Shown here: positions 26,085 to 35,138 of the stretch, piece after piece
Layout of the letters: the number at the start of each line of letters is the position of its first letter
How positions within the stretch are numbered: position 1 is the stretch's first letter
The notes under the pieces: model-generated
The model's input: the letters and a program-made list of their open reading frames with translations, nothing else
What the model was told of the DNA's origin: nothing
Database searches by the model: none
Program-made: the position numbers and the translations under genes
Assembly: GCF_023015865.1 (NCBI RefSeq)
Contig: NZ_JALKBC010000017.1
Coordinates: 1-64,000, forward strand
Direction of reading: 5' to 3'
Length of the DNA: 64,000 nt
Origin: Arenibacter sp. F26102
Lineage (GTDB): Bacteria > Bacteroidota > Bacteroidia > Flavobacteriales > Flavobacteriaceae

Positions 26085-27304
26085 AGCTTTTTAATAGTTT
26101 CAAAGGATAATTTCTCCTCGGCATAAGGTTTTGTTACCTTAAATTCGGTTTCGTTCGTACTTGGAAATTCGAACATTGCGTCAGTGAAAATGGCTTCACA
26201 TAAAGAGCGCAAACCTCTTGCTCCCAACTTATATTCTATGGCCTTTTCTACAATATAGTCCAATGCCTGATCCGTAATTTTAAAGGTAATCCCGTCCATC
26301 TTAAACAATTTTTCGTACTGTTTAATTATGGCGTTCTTAGGCTCTGTTAATATAGCCCTTAAGGTTTCCTTGTCCAATGGATTCATATGGGTGAGTACAG
26401 GTAGTCTACCAATAATCTCAGGTATTAATCCAAAGTCCTTTAAATCCTTAGGTACAATGTATTGTAAAATATTCTCGTTGTCTACCTTTTCTTCAGCTTT
26501 GGACGCGCTATAGCCTACGGCCTGCATGTTCAACCTTTTGGTAATGTGCCTTTCAATTCCGTCAAAGGCACCTCCGGCAATAAACAAAATATTTTCTGTA
26601 TTTACCTCTATAAATTTCTGATCTGGGTGCTTTCTGCCTCCTTTGGGCGGTACATTTACGACAGTACCCTCCAGAAGTTTAAGAAGTCCTTGCTGAACAC
26701 CTTCTCCTGATACATCACGGGTAATGGAAGGGTTATCGCTTTTACGTGCAATTTTATCAATTTCATCAATAAACACGATGCCACGTTCCGCCTTTTCCAA
26801 ATTGTAATCCGCAGCCTGAAGCAAACGGGTAAGTATACTTTCCACATCTTCCCCAACGTAACCAGCTTCAGTAAGAACGGTAGCGTCAACAATGGCCAAA
26901 GGAACGTTTAGCATTCTGGCAATAGTTTTTGCCATTAGAGTCTTACCGGTCCCGGTCTGACCTACCATTACAATGTTACTCTTTTGGATTTCTATATCGT
27001 CTTCCTTGCTTTTTGGTTGTAGAAGTCTTTTGTAATGGTTGTAAACTGCTACAGACATTACTTTTTTGGTACGGTCTTGACCAATAATATACGTATCCAA
27101 AAATTCCTTTATTTCCAAAGGTTTTTTTAATGTCAACTCAGAGGAAAGGTCATTGTTCTTGGTCTGCTTGGATTCCTCCGCAACTATCCCATGTGCCTGC
27201 TCTATACATCGATCACATATGTGCGCATCCAAGCCCGCAATCAATAAATTGGTTTCTGGCTTTTTCCTACCACAAAAAGAGCATTCTAAATTTTCTTTTG
27301 CCAT
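26069..27304 (-). CDS. clpX: ATP-dependent Clp protease ATP-binding subunit ClpX
   Basis: 411 aa AAA+ unfoldase that feeds substrates to ClpP. The N-terminal zinc-binding domain has [10 protein letters not shown] and CDRCIEQA. Walker A is [13 protein letters not shown] (about residue 117), Walker B is [11 protein letters not shown] (about 180), and the [16 protein letters not shown] and [19 protein letters not shown] pore and sensor segments are present. The IGF-loop region that docks ClpP is in the second half. Downstream of clpP and tig on the same strand. Confidence 0.97.
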   Translation of the reverse strand: MAKENLECSFCGRKKPETNLLIAGLDAHICDRCIEQAHGIVAEESKQTKNNDLSSELTLKKPLEIKEFLDTYIIGQDRTKKVMSVAVYNHYKRLLQPKSKEDDIEIQKSNIVMVGQTGTGKTLMAKTIARMLNVPLAIVDATVLTEAGYVGEDVESILTRLLQAADYNLEKAERGIVFIDEIDKIARKSDNPSITRDVSGEGVQQGLLKLLEGTVVNVPPKGGRKHPDQKFIEVNTENILFIAGGAFDGIERHITKRLNMQAVGYSASKAEEKVDNENILQYIVPKDLKDFGLIPEIIGRLPVLTHMNPLDKETLRAILTEPKNAIIKQYEKLFKMDGITFKITDQALDYIVEKAIEYKLGARGLRSLCEAIFTDAMFEFPSTNETEFKVTKPYAEEKLSFETIKKLKAVS

Positions 27305-27401
27305 ATCATTTTATCACTTTCAATAATAGTAACGAAAAAATCTACATTTTGGTTCATCCATAAACGAAGGAACAGTGATTTTTTGATACCTTTAGTCGTC
27401 T

Positions 27402-28082
27402 CTAATCCTTATCCCTTACTAAGATTTCATCGATCATGCCATATTCCTTGGCTTCATTTGCTTTCATCCAATAATCCCTATCGCTATCATCACTAACTTT
27501 TTCAAGGGCCTGACCTGAATGTTTTGCAATTATCTGGTACAATTCATCTTTAAGTTTCAATATCTCCCTAGCTGTAATTTCTATATCGCTAGCCTGTCCT
27601 TGGGCACCACCAAGAGGTTGGTGGATCATTACCCTGGAATGGGTTAGACCGCTACGCTTTCCTTTTTCTCCAGCGCATAGAAGTACGGCGCCCATAGAGG
27701 CTGCCATTCCGGTACATATGGTGGCAACATCTGGTTTTATGAACTGCATGGTATCATATATGCCCAAACCGGCATAAACACTTCCGCCGGGCGAATTGAT
27801 GTATATTTGTATGTCCTTGGAAGCATCGGTGCTTTCCAAGAATAATAACTGTGCTTGTACAATGTTGGCAACTTGATCATTGATTCCCGTTCCCAGGAAA
27901 ATAATACGGTCCATCATTAATCGGGAGAAAACATCCATCGCTACTGCATTTAGCTGTCTTTCTTCAATAATGTTGGGAGTAAGGTTGGTGGGGTACATAC
28001 TACTTAGTATAGTATCGTAATACATGCTATTTATTCCCTGATGTTTAATAGCGTAGTTTTTGAATTCTTTCCCGTAATCCAT
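27402..28082 (-). CDS. clpP: ATP-dependent Clp protease proteolytic subunit ClpP
   Basis: 226 aa serine peptidase that forms the degradation chamber of ClpXP. The catalytic Ser lies in [13 protein letters not shown], the His in [13 protein letters not shown], and the Asp in the following helix region. An N-terminal extension of about 25 residues is the likely propeptide or a lineage-typical extension. 97 bp upstream of clpX on the same strand. Confidence 0.96.
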   Translation of the reverse strand: MDYGKEFKNYAIKHQGINSMYYDTILSSMYPTNLTPNIIEERQLNAVAMDVFSRLMMDRIIFLGTGINDQVANIVQAQLLFLESTDASKDIQIYINSPGGSVYAGLGIYDTMQFIKPDVATICTGMAASMGAVLLCAGEKGKRSGLTHSRVMIHQPLGGAQGQASDIEITAREILKLKDELYQIIAKHSGQALEKVSDDSDRDYWMKANEAKEYGMIDEILVRDKD

Positions 28083-28107
28083 ATTTTAATCAATAGTTTT
28101 TTAAGAT

Positions 28108-28140
28108 AAAAAAAGTGTCGAAAATAAAATCTTCGACACT
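28108..28140 (-). terminator. terminator after tig
   Basis: 9-bp stem AGTGTCGAA / TTCGACACT (28114-28122 with 28132-28140); on the minus strand a T run follows. It partly separates tig from clpP-clpX. Confidence 0.8.
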
Positions 28141-28224
28141 GTAAATATACTTATTTTTAGTGAAACTTGATTTTAATAGCTCTTATCTCGGCTTAATTAA
28201 AATGTATTGTTCAACTAATTTGAA

Positions 28225-29547
28225 TTACCCGTATACTTCCTTGACAAAGTCTTCGTATGTAACTTCTTTTGGTTTTAAATTTGCCTTTTCCTTGTAAAGG
28301 GTCAATAGTTTTTGACTCATTAATTGCTCCGATAGTCGTTTTACCTCATCTTGGTTGGAAAGGACTCTTGCAGCAATGCTGTCCAATTCTTCCTCTTTCG
28401 GGTCTAACTGGCCAAATTGTGCCATCTGTTGTTTTATAAAGCCCTTTGCAAATTCTTTAAGCTCGTCAAATTGGATTTGAATACCGTTTTCCTGGATGAT
28501 TTTGCCTTCGATCAATTGATAGCGCAACCCTTTTTCGGATTTTTCAAATTCTTCGTTCGCTTCTTCCTCTGTCAGTTGTTTTTCACCTGTCATCTGAATC
28601 CATTTGGTAAGGAATTCTGTTGGAAGGTCAAATTTTATGTTTTCTATAAAATGTTCCGTAACATCGTTAAGCAACTTCTGATCGGACTGTTGCTCAAATT
28701 GCTTTTCGGAATCTTCTTTGATCCGTGCCTTAAGCTCCTTTTCCGAGCTAATAGCATCCTTGCCAAATAACTTATCAAAAAGCTCCTGGTCTAATTTTGC
28801 AGGCTCCTTTTCGTTTATTTCCTCAATAGTGAAAGTAACATCGATATCCAATTTTTCGGATTTTTCACCGTCTATACCTAAAGAGCTGCCCAGTAAATGA
28901 TCTTCCTTGAACAAGCCTTTTGTTTTTAAAGTAACAACGTCGCCCACTTTTTTGCCCAATAGGCTTTCAAGTGCTTTTTTGCTTTTTATTTTTTCAATCT
29001 CGATAACGGTCTTATTGTCTATTTCCTCCGCTTCGTTCTTGAAAACACCATTTACTTCATCTTTTTTTCCAACTTCAGTCTTGCTGATCAATTTGCCGTA
29101 TTGCTTTTGGATACGTTCCACTTGCTCTTCGATCATTTTTTTGTCGGCAGTAATCTTGTAGTGGGTTATGGCCTTTTTCGATTTAAGGTCTACATTGAAA
29201 CTTGGAGCAAGTCCCAATTCAAATTCAAATGCGAATTCTTCAGAATCCCAATTAAAGTTGTCTTGTTGTTTTGGAAGTGGATTTCCCAAAACATCCAACT
29301 TTTCTTCTGTAAGATATTTGTTGAGATTGTCTTGTAACAGCTTATTCACTTCATCAACCAAAACGGCTTTGCCATATTGTTTTTTGATCAATCCCATAGG
29401 TACTTGACCTTTTCTAAAACCCGGTATATTTGCCTGTTTTCTGTAGTCTTTTAAGATTGTTTCTACCTTGTCGTGGTAATCCTCTTTGGTTACCGCAACT
29501 TTTACTACTGCATTTAGTTCGTCAATCTGCTCTTTAGTGATGTTCAT
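28225..29547 (-). CDS. tig: trigger factor (ribosome-bound chaperone)
   Basis: 440 aa from ATG at 29547; the frame is open upstream, but MNITKEQIDELNAVVKVAV is the normal start. The ribosome-binding loop signature is present as GFRKGQVPMGLIKKQYGKAV (about residues 40-60; consensus GFRKGKVP). The middle FKBP-like PPIase domain is degenerate, as common in Bacteroidota. The C-terminal arms form the rest. The order tig-clpP-clpX is widely conserved and links folding with proteolysis. Confidence 0.94.
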   Translation of the reverse strand: MNITKEQIDELNAVVKVAVTKEDYHDKVETILKDYRKQANIPGFRKGQVPMGLIKKQYGKAVLVDEVNKLLQDNLNKYLTEEKLDVLGNPLPKQQDNFNWDSEEFAFEFELGLAPSFNVDLKSKKAITHYKITADKKMIEEQVERIQKQYGKLISKTEVGKKDEVNGVFKNEAEEIDNKTVIEIEKIKSKKALESLLGKKVGDVVTLKTKGLFKEDHLLGSSLGIDGEKSEKLDIDVTFTIEEINEKEPAKLDQELFDKLFGKDAISSEKELKARIKEDSEKQFEQQSDQKLLNDVTEHFIENIKFDLPTEFLTKWIQMTGEKQLTEEEANEEFEKSEKGLRYQLIEGKIIQENGIQIQFDELKEFAKGFIKQQMAQFGQLDPKEEELDSIAARVLSNQDEVKRLSEQLMSQKLLTLYKEKANLKPKEVTYEDFVKEVYG

Positions 29548-29645
29548 TTCTATGTCTAATTTTGCTAAAATAAAATGGGATGCAAAAGTACTACATTTTC
29601 TAATCTCCAACAAGTTTTTAAATTACTGAATGTCAAAAAGGTATC

Positions 29646-29996
29646 CTATATTTTTTTGTCATCATTTAGAAATGAATAAAATATAGATTGTAGAAAGGAC
29701 AGTAAAAGGCTAAAAAGTAGTGCCCACCATATATTATTTACCTGAAAACCATCAATAAAATAGTCGGCCAAAAGGATTATTACGGCATTAATGATGAGTA
29801 AGAATAGTCCTAGGGTGAGAATGGTGACCGGCAAGGTTAAAATGATCAAAATTGGTTTTACTATAAAATTCAATAAGCTTAGTACAATGGCGACAATGAT
29901 GGCTGTGGTGTAAGAGTCCACGCCGACCCCAGGTAATATTTTTGCCAAAATAACAACCGCTATGGCACTAAGGAGAATTCTCAAAATTAAATTCAT
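29646..29996 (-). CDS. four-helix membrane protein (PF04020, phage-holin-like superfamily IV)
   Basis: 116 aa with four hydrophobic helices, starting MNLILRILLSAIAVVILAKI. It contains the family segment LLNFIVKPILIILTLPVTIL and TLGLFLLIINAVIILLADY. Despite the family's holin-like name it is a chromosomal housekeeping protein of unknown function, and no phage gene is nearby. Upstream of tig on the same strand. Confidence 0.85.
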   Translation of the reverse strand: MNLILRILLSAIAVVILAKILPGVGVDSYTTAIIVAIVLSLLNFIVKPILIILTLPVTILTLGLFLLIINAVIILLADYFIDGFQVNNIWWALLFSLLLSFLQSIFYSFLNDDKKI

Positions 29997-30155
29997 ATTT
30001 ATGTTTTTTTTTTTGGTTAAACAATTGTTTTGGAAAATGGAATAATACCTTTAAAAGTAAACATTTATTTATTTAGTGAAAGCACTATTTTGCTGGGCTG
30101 AAAGTCATGGGTTTAAATGGCCCCTCTAAATTCTATATTGATAAAGCATCCCGCT

Positions 30156-30923
30156 CTACTTGATAAATTTAAGTGTTTTCTCTAAAAACTGGGTTGGATT
30201 CTCTGCATGTAGCCAATGTCCCGCATTATCTATGGTTTCTATAATGGCCAAAGGGAAATGTCTTTTTACCGTGGCTAGGTCCTCTTGTGTAATATACTCT
30301 GATTTGTCTCCCCTTAAAAAAAGTGTTGGGCCTGTATAGGTGTCCGTAGACCCTATGTTTTCACCTATTTCTTCCATTTTCCCACTTAAAACCTCGAGAT
30401 TGAAACGAAAACCCAAAACCCCTTTTTCTTCCCAGTACAGATTCTTTAGCAAAAATTGACGAATCCCTACATTTCCAATGTATTTGGACAACTGTTCGTC
30501 AGCATCGTTTCTAGAGCTAATATTGTGGATATCTATGGCATTGAGGCCATTGATAATTTCTTGATGATGGGGTGGGTAGTATTTTGGGGCAATATCGGCT
30601 ACAAGAAGTTTTGTTGTTAAATTGGGGTGGTGACAGGCAAAAAGCATGGCAGTTTTTCCTCCCATGGAATGGCCCAGTATGATGGCTCCTCCCAAATGAT
30701 GGTGTTCCATATATTGTTTTACATCCTCTGCCAGCACTTCATAATTGAATTCATTGGAATGGAAGCTTTTTCCATGGTTGCGCAAATCTACAAGATGGGC
30801 CTGAAAACCCTCCTCGGCATATTTTGCTCCCATCGATTTCCAATTATCCGACATTCCTAGAAATCCATGTAAGATAATTATCGGTTGACCTTCCCCTAAA
30901 ATATTGGAATGTAAAATCGGCAT
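30156..30923 (-). CDS. alpha/beta hydrolase (YbfF-like esterase)
   Basis: 255 aa from the ATG at 30923, which overlaps the pdxJ stop by one base (TAATG). The nucleophile elbow is ILGHSMGGKTAM (Ser), the acid lies near LFLRGDKSEYI, and the His is in DNAGHWLHAE. It begins LHSNILGEGQPIIILHGFLG with the oxyanion HG motif. It fits the YbfF group of acyl esterases. Translationally coupled to pdxJ; a link with vitamin B6 metabolism is possible but not shown. Confidence 0.85.
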   Translation of the reverse strand: MPILHSNILGEGQPIIILHGFLGMSDNWKSMGAKYAEEGFQAHLVDLRNHGKSFHSNEFNYEVLAEDVKQYMEHHHLGGAIILGHSMGGKTAMLFACHHPNLTTKLLVADIAPKYYPPHHQEIINGLNAIDIHNISSRNDADEQLSKYIGNVGIRQFLLKNLYWEEKGVLGFRFNLEVLSGKMEEIGENIGSTDTYTGPTLFLRGDKSEYITQEDLATVKRHFPLAIIETIDNAGHWLHAENPTQFLEKTLKFIK

Positions 30924-31636
30924 TATTTTAACTTGTTTAGATACATATTTATAACATTTTCCAGACCCAGATAGAGGGATTCGCATATTAGGGCATGACC
31001 AATGGAGACTTCCAATAAATGAGGGATGTTTTCCTTAAAATATTTAATATTGTCCAAGCTAAGGTCGTGTCCGGCATTTAGTCCCAATCCCAATTGATAG
31101 GCCACTTTGGCAGCTTCTGTAAATGGAATTACCCCATTTTTGTTTCCTTTGGCATATTCATGGGCATAACTTTCAGTGTAAAGTTCAATACGGTCGGTCC
31201 CAGTTAAGGCTGCCCCTTCTATCATTTTAATATTGGCATCCACGAAAATAGAAGTTCTGATCCCATTATGTCTAAATGTGTCAATTACTTCCTTTAGAAA
31301 GTCCTTGTGTTTTACAGTGTCCCATCCGGCGTTGGAAGTAATGGCGTCAACAGCATCGGGCACTAAGGTTACTTGTGTGGGTTTTACTTCCAAAACCAAG
31401 TCTATAAAGGAGCCTATAGGGTTTCCTTCAATATTATATTCCGTTTGGACCACTTTTTTTAAATCCCTGGCGTCTTGGTATTTAATATGTCTTTCATCAG
31501 GCCTGGGGTGTATGGTAATGCCCTGTGCCCCAAATTCTTCAATATCTTGGGCTACTTTTAGTAGATTGGGTACGTTTCCCCCACGTGAATTTCTTAATGT
31601 TGCAATTTTATTTACATTAACGCTAAGCTTTGTCAT
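30923..31636 (-). CDS. pdxJ: pyridoxine 5'-phosphate synthase PdxJ
   Basis: 237 aa TIM-barrel enzyme that condenses 1-deoxyxylulose 5-phosphate with 3-amino-2-oxopropyl phosphate to give pyridoxine 5'-phosphate. Typical segments: [20 protein letters not shown] at the N-terminus, [17 protein letters not shown] (catalytic His and Arg), [17 protein letters not shown], and [15 protein letters not shown]. First gene of a two-gene unit with the esterase. Confidence 0.96.
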   Translation of the reverse strand: MTKLSVNVNKIATLRNSRGGNVPNLLKVAQDIEEFGAQGITIHPRPDERHIKYQDARDLKKVVQTEYNIEGNPIGSFIDLVLEVKPTQVTLVPDAVDAITSNAGWDTVKHKDFLKEVIDTFRHNGIRTSIFVDANIKMIEGAALTGTDRIELYTESYAHEYAKGNKNGVIPFTEAAKVAYQLGLGLNAGHDLSLDNIKYFKENIPHLLEVSIGHALICESLYLGLENVINMYLNKLK

Positions 31637-31927
31637 AGGACTTTAGTATAATTAAAAGGCAAAAATACAAATTAGGCATACCTTTTGCTCCATTTAGTAT
31701 GAAAGAATTCGTTTTCCGAACCTTACTTTGTTTATGGGGTGCACTTTTGTAAATAATGAATTGGTGGGCATTTTAAGCATAAGGATGGTAAAGAGTTTGG
31801 AGTATTAATAATTAATAGGGATTAATTTTTCATAGCTCGCAAAAGAGGTTGCCTTTTGGTAATAATACTTTGGAAGATTAGGGTTCTTAGAAATTTTTAT
31901 TAGTATTTTGCGTTATAATATGAAGTT
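31637..31927. other. divergent intergenic region pdxJ / CBS gene
   Basis: 291 bp that must hold two promoters. No perfect TAnnTTTG match with a proper TTG was found; TACTTTGG near 31867 and TATTTTG near 31909 are weak. No hairpin or ORF was recognised. Confidence 0.4.
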
Positions 31928-32584
31928 ATGAATATTCAAAACAACATAATTGCCACATTACCGATTTTTAAAGTGGGTGATTCCTTGAAAAAAGTGATCA
32001 AATTCTTTAAGAACTCGACCTATTCCCATATAGCCGTGGTAGAAGAAAATCTATTTATAGGTGTTTTGGATGAAAAGGATCTTGATAACTATGAGGTGGA
32101 TAAAAAGATAGAGGATTACCGATATAATTTGGAAACTTTTTTTGTCCGAAAAGAAACTTCTTGGCTCGATGTGTTGGAAATATTTTCCAAAAATGAGGCA
32201 AATCTTTTGCCGATCCTGGACGAGGAAGGCCAGGTGGTTGGTTATTACGATTTAATAGATGTTGTTGATGAGTTTATAGATACACCATTTTTTACGGAGC
32301 CAGGAGGAATCCTAGTCTTGGCAAAGGGTATAAAAGACTACTCCTTTAGTGAAATTGCCCAAATAGTGGAAAGTAATAACGTGAAACTTTTAGGTGGCTT
32401 TATTACGGATATACGCAATGATGTTATTCAGATTACCGTTAAAATAGGTACTGCCCATTTGAATGAAATTATACAATCCTTTAGAAGGTATAACTATACT
32501 ATTCTTTATGGGAACAACGACGATTTATTTATTGAGGATTTAAAACAGAGGTCCGATTACCTGGATAAATACCTAAATGTCTAA
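31928..32584 (+). CDS. CBS-domain protein
   Basis: 218 aa. A pair of CBS motifs fills residues 1-120 (SLKKVIKFFKNSTYSHIAVV and WLDVLEIFSKNEANLLPILD), a typical adenosine-nucleotide-sensing module. Residues 125-218 look like an ACT-like alpha/beta domain (GGILVLAKGIKDYSFSEIAQ). Regulatory role likely; ligand unknown. Head of the run CBS-nadK-DUF6089-uppS-bamA. Confidence 0.85.
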   Translation: MNIQNNIIATLPIFKVGDSLKKVIKFFKNSTYSHIAVVEENLFIGVLDEKDLDNYEVDKKIEDYRYNLETFFVRKETSWLDVLEIFSKNEANLLPILDEEGQVVGYYDLIDVVDEFIDTPFFTEPGGILVLAKGIKDYSFSEIAQIVESNNVKLLGGFITDIRNDVIQITVKIGTAHLNEIIQSFRRYNYTILYGNNDDLFIEDLKQRSDYLDKYLNV

Positions 32585-32700
32585 CTCCTATGAAATGAGC
32601 CAGCTTGCCCAAGGATATTACCTCCCGTTCATTTTTGGACGTACGTATATTGGCAGTGGCGAATTACATCTGATAAATAATAAAAGATAAATTTAAACAG

Positions 32701-33582
32701 ATGAAAGTTGCCATTTACGGACTTACCTGTCAGAACAGTGCATTGGATTATATAGTAGAGTTGCTGGACGAACTTCACAAGGAGAATGCCGAAATTTACT
32801 TTGAAAAAGATTTTTACAAGCTAATAATGGCCAAGCGGAATGTAGGTGAATTTTCTGTATTCACGGATTCCATTGGTCTGGATGCCACTTTTGACATGTT
32901 TGTCAGTTTTGGTGGCGATGGTACAATTTTAAGGGCAACGACCTACGTTCGTGATCTGGGAATACCCATAGTAGGGGTAAACACAGGTAGATTGGGTTTT
33001 CTGTCCACATTTAGGAAAGAAGAAGTGCGTAAGGTGGTCAAGGAATTTGTGTCTGGCGCCTATACCATTGTGGAGCGAAGTTTGGTGGAGGTAAGTTCCC
33101 AATCCAATATTCCCGAATTTAAGACATTAAATTTTGCACTGAATGAAATTACGGTGAGCAGGAAAGATACCACCTCCATGATTACTGTAGAAACTCACCT
33201 AAACGATGAATATTTAACCTCTTACTGGGCCGATGGCCTAATTGTGGCCACCCCAACGGGTTCTACGGGTTATTCCCTTAGTTGTGGTGGGCCGGTAATT
33301 GCACCCACGGCAAAATCTTTGATACTTACTCCGATTGCCCCCCATAATCTCAATGCCAGACCTTTGGTGATTTCCGATGATACGGTTATAAGACTTAAGG
33401 TTTCAGGTCGGGAAGAAAGTCATTTGGTGTCCCTCGACTCCAGAATTGCTACAGTGGCAAGTGGTAAGGAGATTTTCATAAGAAAGGCCCCTTTTACTAT
33501 TAAGATGATCGAGTATACTTCCGAAAGTTTTCTAAAAACGTTGCGAAATAAATTATTGTGGGGCGAAGATAAACGTAATTGA
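32701..33582 (+). CDS. nadK: NAD kinase
   Basis: 293 aa; phosphorylates NAD to NADP. The family GGDGTIL motif (FVSFGGDGTILRATTY, about residue 72) and the Gly-rich GSTGYSLSCGGP motif (about 183) are intact, as is GRLGFLSTF. Length is standard. 116 bp behind the CBS gene on the same strand. Confidence 0.96.
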   Translation: MKVAIYGLTCQNSALDYIVELLDELHKENAEIYFEKDFYKLIMAKRNVGEFSVFTDSIGLDATFDMFVSFGGDGTILRATTYVRDLGIPIVGVNTGRLGFLSTFRKEEVRKVVKEFVSGAYTIVERSLVEVSSQSNIPEFKTLNFALNEITVSRKDTTSMITVETHLNDEYLTSYWADGLIVATPTGSTGYSLSCGGPVIAPTAKSLILTPIAPHNLNARPLVISDDTVIRLKVSGREESHLVSLDSRIATVASGKEIFIRKAPFTIKMIEYTSESFLKTLRNKLLWGEDKRN

Positions 33583-33675
33583 TTGTTTTTGGAGCGACAA
33601 TAAAATAAGACAAAATCTGTTTATCAAGTGAGAACATGAATGTAATAATTTACTAGTCTAAACTACTGAAATTGT

Positions 33676-33683
33676 TATATTTG
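33676..33683 (+). promoter_or_regulatory. -7 element before DUF6089-uppS-bamA
   Basis: TATATTTG is a perfect TAnnTTTG match, 17 bp before the DUF6089 start. The -33 region lacks TTG. Confidence 0.5.
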
Positions 33684-33699
33684 CAAACTTTTATAAATA

Positions 33700-34386
33700 A
33701 TGAGGTTATTTTTTGCGGCATTTCTGCTTTTCATTTTTAGTGAAACTAAGGGACAGACATATGAAGTTGGCCTATTTGCTGGGGGTGCCAATAATATAGG
33801 TGATGTTGGAAGGTCTAATTTCATTTTACCTTCGGGTCCGGCTTTTGGTGGTTTGTTCAAATGGAATAAGAGCAAGCGCTATGCTTGGAGAGCGAGTATA
33901 ATTTATGGCGAGTTTACGGCGGATGATGCCAAATCGGATATCCCTTCCAGACAACAGCGAAATTTGGCAATGGACAATAGTGTTTTGGAGGCGTCGGCAG
34001 GTTTGGAGTTTAATTTTGTAGAGTATAATTTGCATCAATTAGGTCCGGCATTTACACCTTATCTTTATACGGGTGTCACCTATTTTAGATATGGGTATCA
34101 TTATTTTGATGCTGCACAATTGCAGGATATTGGACAAAAAGATGGGTCTTTTGCGGTTCCGATGACCGTTGGGGCAAAATTAAGGATTAGTCAATTTTTT
34201 ATAGTTGGCGCTGAAATAGGGGCTAGATATACGTTTACGGATAATTTGGATGCCAGTAATCCGGAAGGGTCCAATTATGAAGAGTTTAGATTTGGAAATA
34301 TTTTTAGTGATGATTGGTATGTTTTCTCAGGGGTTACTTTAACGTATACGTTTGGAAGGAAACCTTGTCAGGATTGCTTTCAGTAA
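33700..34386 (+). CDS. DUF6089 outer membrane beta-barrel protein
   Basis: 228 aa with a signal peptide ending in ETKGQ. Alternating aromatic strands (ASAGLEFNFVEYNL, LYTGVTYFRYGYHYF, VFSGVTLTYTFG) suggest a small outer-membrane barrel. In Bacteroidota this family usually precedes uppS and bamA, as here (31 bp to uppS), so a role in envelope assembly is likely. Ends with a CxxC pair in KPCQDCFQ. Confidence 0.85.
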   Translation: MRLFFAAFLLFIFSETKGQTYEVGLFAGGANNIGDVGRSNFILPSGPAFGGLFKWNKSKRYAWRASIIYGEFTADDAKSDIPSRQQRNLAMDNSVLEASAGLEFNFVEYNLHQLGPAFTPYLYTGVTYFRYGYHYFDAAQLQDIGQKDGSFAVPMTVGAKLRISQFFIVGAEIGARYTFTDNLDASNPEGSNYEEFRFGNIFSDDWYVFSGVTLTYTFGRKPCQDCFQ

Positions 34387-34417
34387 TTTTAAAATAAATA
34401 GTTTGGAAGAGGTGAAA

Positions 34418-35134
34418 ATGAAATCATTACCAAGACACTTGGCCATAATAATGGATGGTAATGGGAGATGGGCCAAAGAAAAAGGAAAATTAAGGGTATT
34501 TGGCCATGAGCAAGGGGTTAAAACAGTTAAAAGAACTGTTGAGGACTGTGCTAAATTGGGATTGGAGTACCTTACTTTGTACACTTTTTCTACCGAAAAT
34601 TGGAATAGGCCGAAACTTGAGGTGGATACCCTAATGCGGTTATTGGTGTCTTCCCTTAAAAAGGAATTGAAAACCTTGAACGACAATAATATAAAGTTGA
34701 ATACCATTGGCAATATTACCTCCTTGCCTATAAGTGCCCACAAGGAATTGTTGGATGTGATGGCGAAAACCAGTGGGAATACCGGAATGACTTTGACCCT
34801 AGCACTTAGTTATGGATCTAGGGAAGAGATAAAAAATGCTGTTCAACAGATAAGTATCAAAGTTAAAAATAATATAATTTCTCCCGAAAGTATTGACGAA
34901 ACCATTATTAATACCCATCTTTACACGCACAATTTACCAGATGTAGACTTGATGATTCGAACCAGCGGAGAGCATCGAATCAGTAATTTTCTACTATGGC
35001 AGATTGCATATGCGGAATTGTATTTTATTGACGTATTTTGGCCGGATTTTTCGGAGCAGCATTTATTGGAAGCCATTAAAAATTACCAGAACAGAGAACG
35101 AAGATTTGGAAAAACTAGCGAACAACTCACCTAG
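34418..35134 (+). CDS. uppS: isoprenyl (undecaprenyl) diphosphate synthase
   Basis: 238 aa from ATG at 34418, preceded by a purine-rich GGAAGAGG. cis-Prenyltransferase that makes the lipid carrier for peptidoglycan and O-antigen. Motifs: HLAIIMDGNGRWAKEKG with the catalytic Asp near residue 14, LTLYTFSTENWNRP, SYGSREEI, and DVDLMIRTSGEHRISNFLLW. Ends 4 bp before bamA, so translation is probably coupled. Confidence 0.96.
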   Translation: MKSLPRHLAIIMDGNGRWAKEKGKLRVFGHEQGVKTVKRTVEDCAKLGLEYLTLYTFSTENWNRPKLEVDTLMRLLVSSLKKELKTLNDNNIKLNTIGNITSLPISAHKELLDVMAKTSGNTGMTLTLALSYGSREEIKNAVQQISIKVKNNIISPESIDETIINTHLYTHNLPDVDLMIRTSGEHRISNFLLWQIAYAELYFIDVFWPDFSEQHLLEAIKNYQNRERRFGKTSEQLT

Positions 35135-35138
35135 CGAC

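Noticed and set aside
29547-29613. Upstream extension of trigger factor (and similar extensions of folK-dnk, pdxJ-linked hydrolase, gldA, uppS, bamA, DUF2807)
   Set aside because: Conserved family N-termini or signal peptides begin at the internal ATG, and the extensions overlap promoters or neighbouring genes.
29646-29996. Phage-holin-like family protein considered as prophage sign
   Set aside because: The family is a normal chromosomal membrane protein family and neighbours are housekeeping genes.
32595-32690. 31-codon ORF between the CBS gene and nadK
   Set aside because: Short, no recognisable features, no terminator or leader-like layout.
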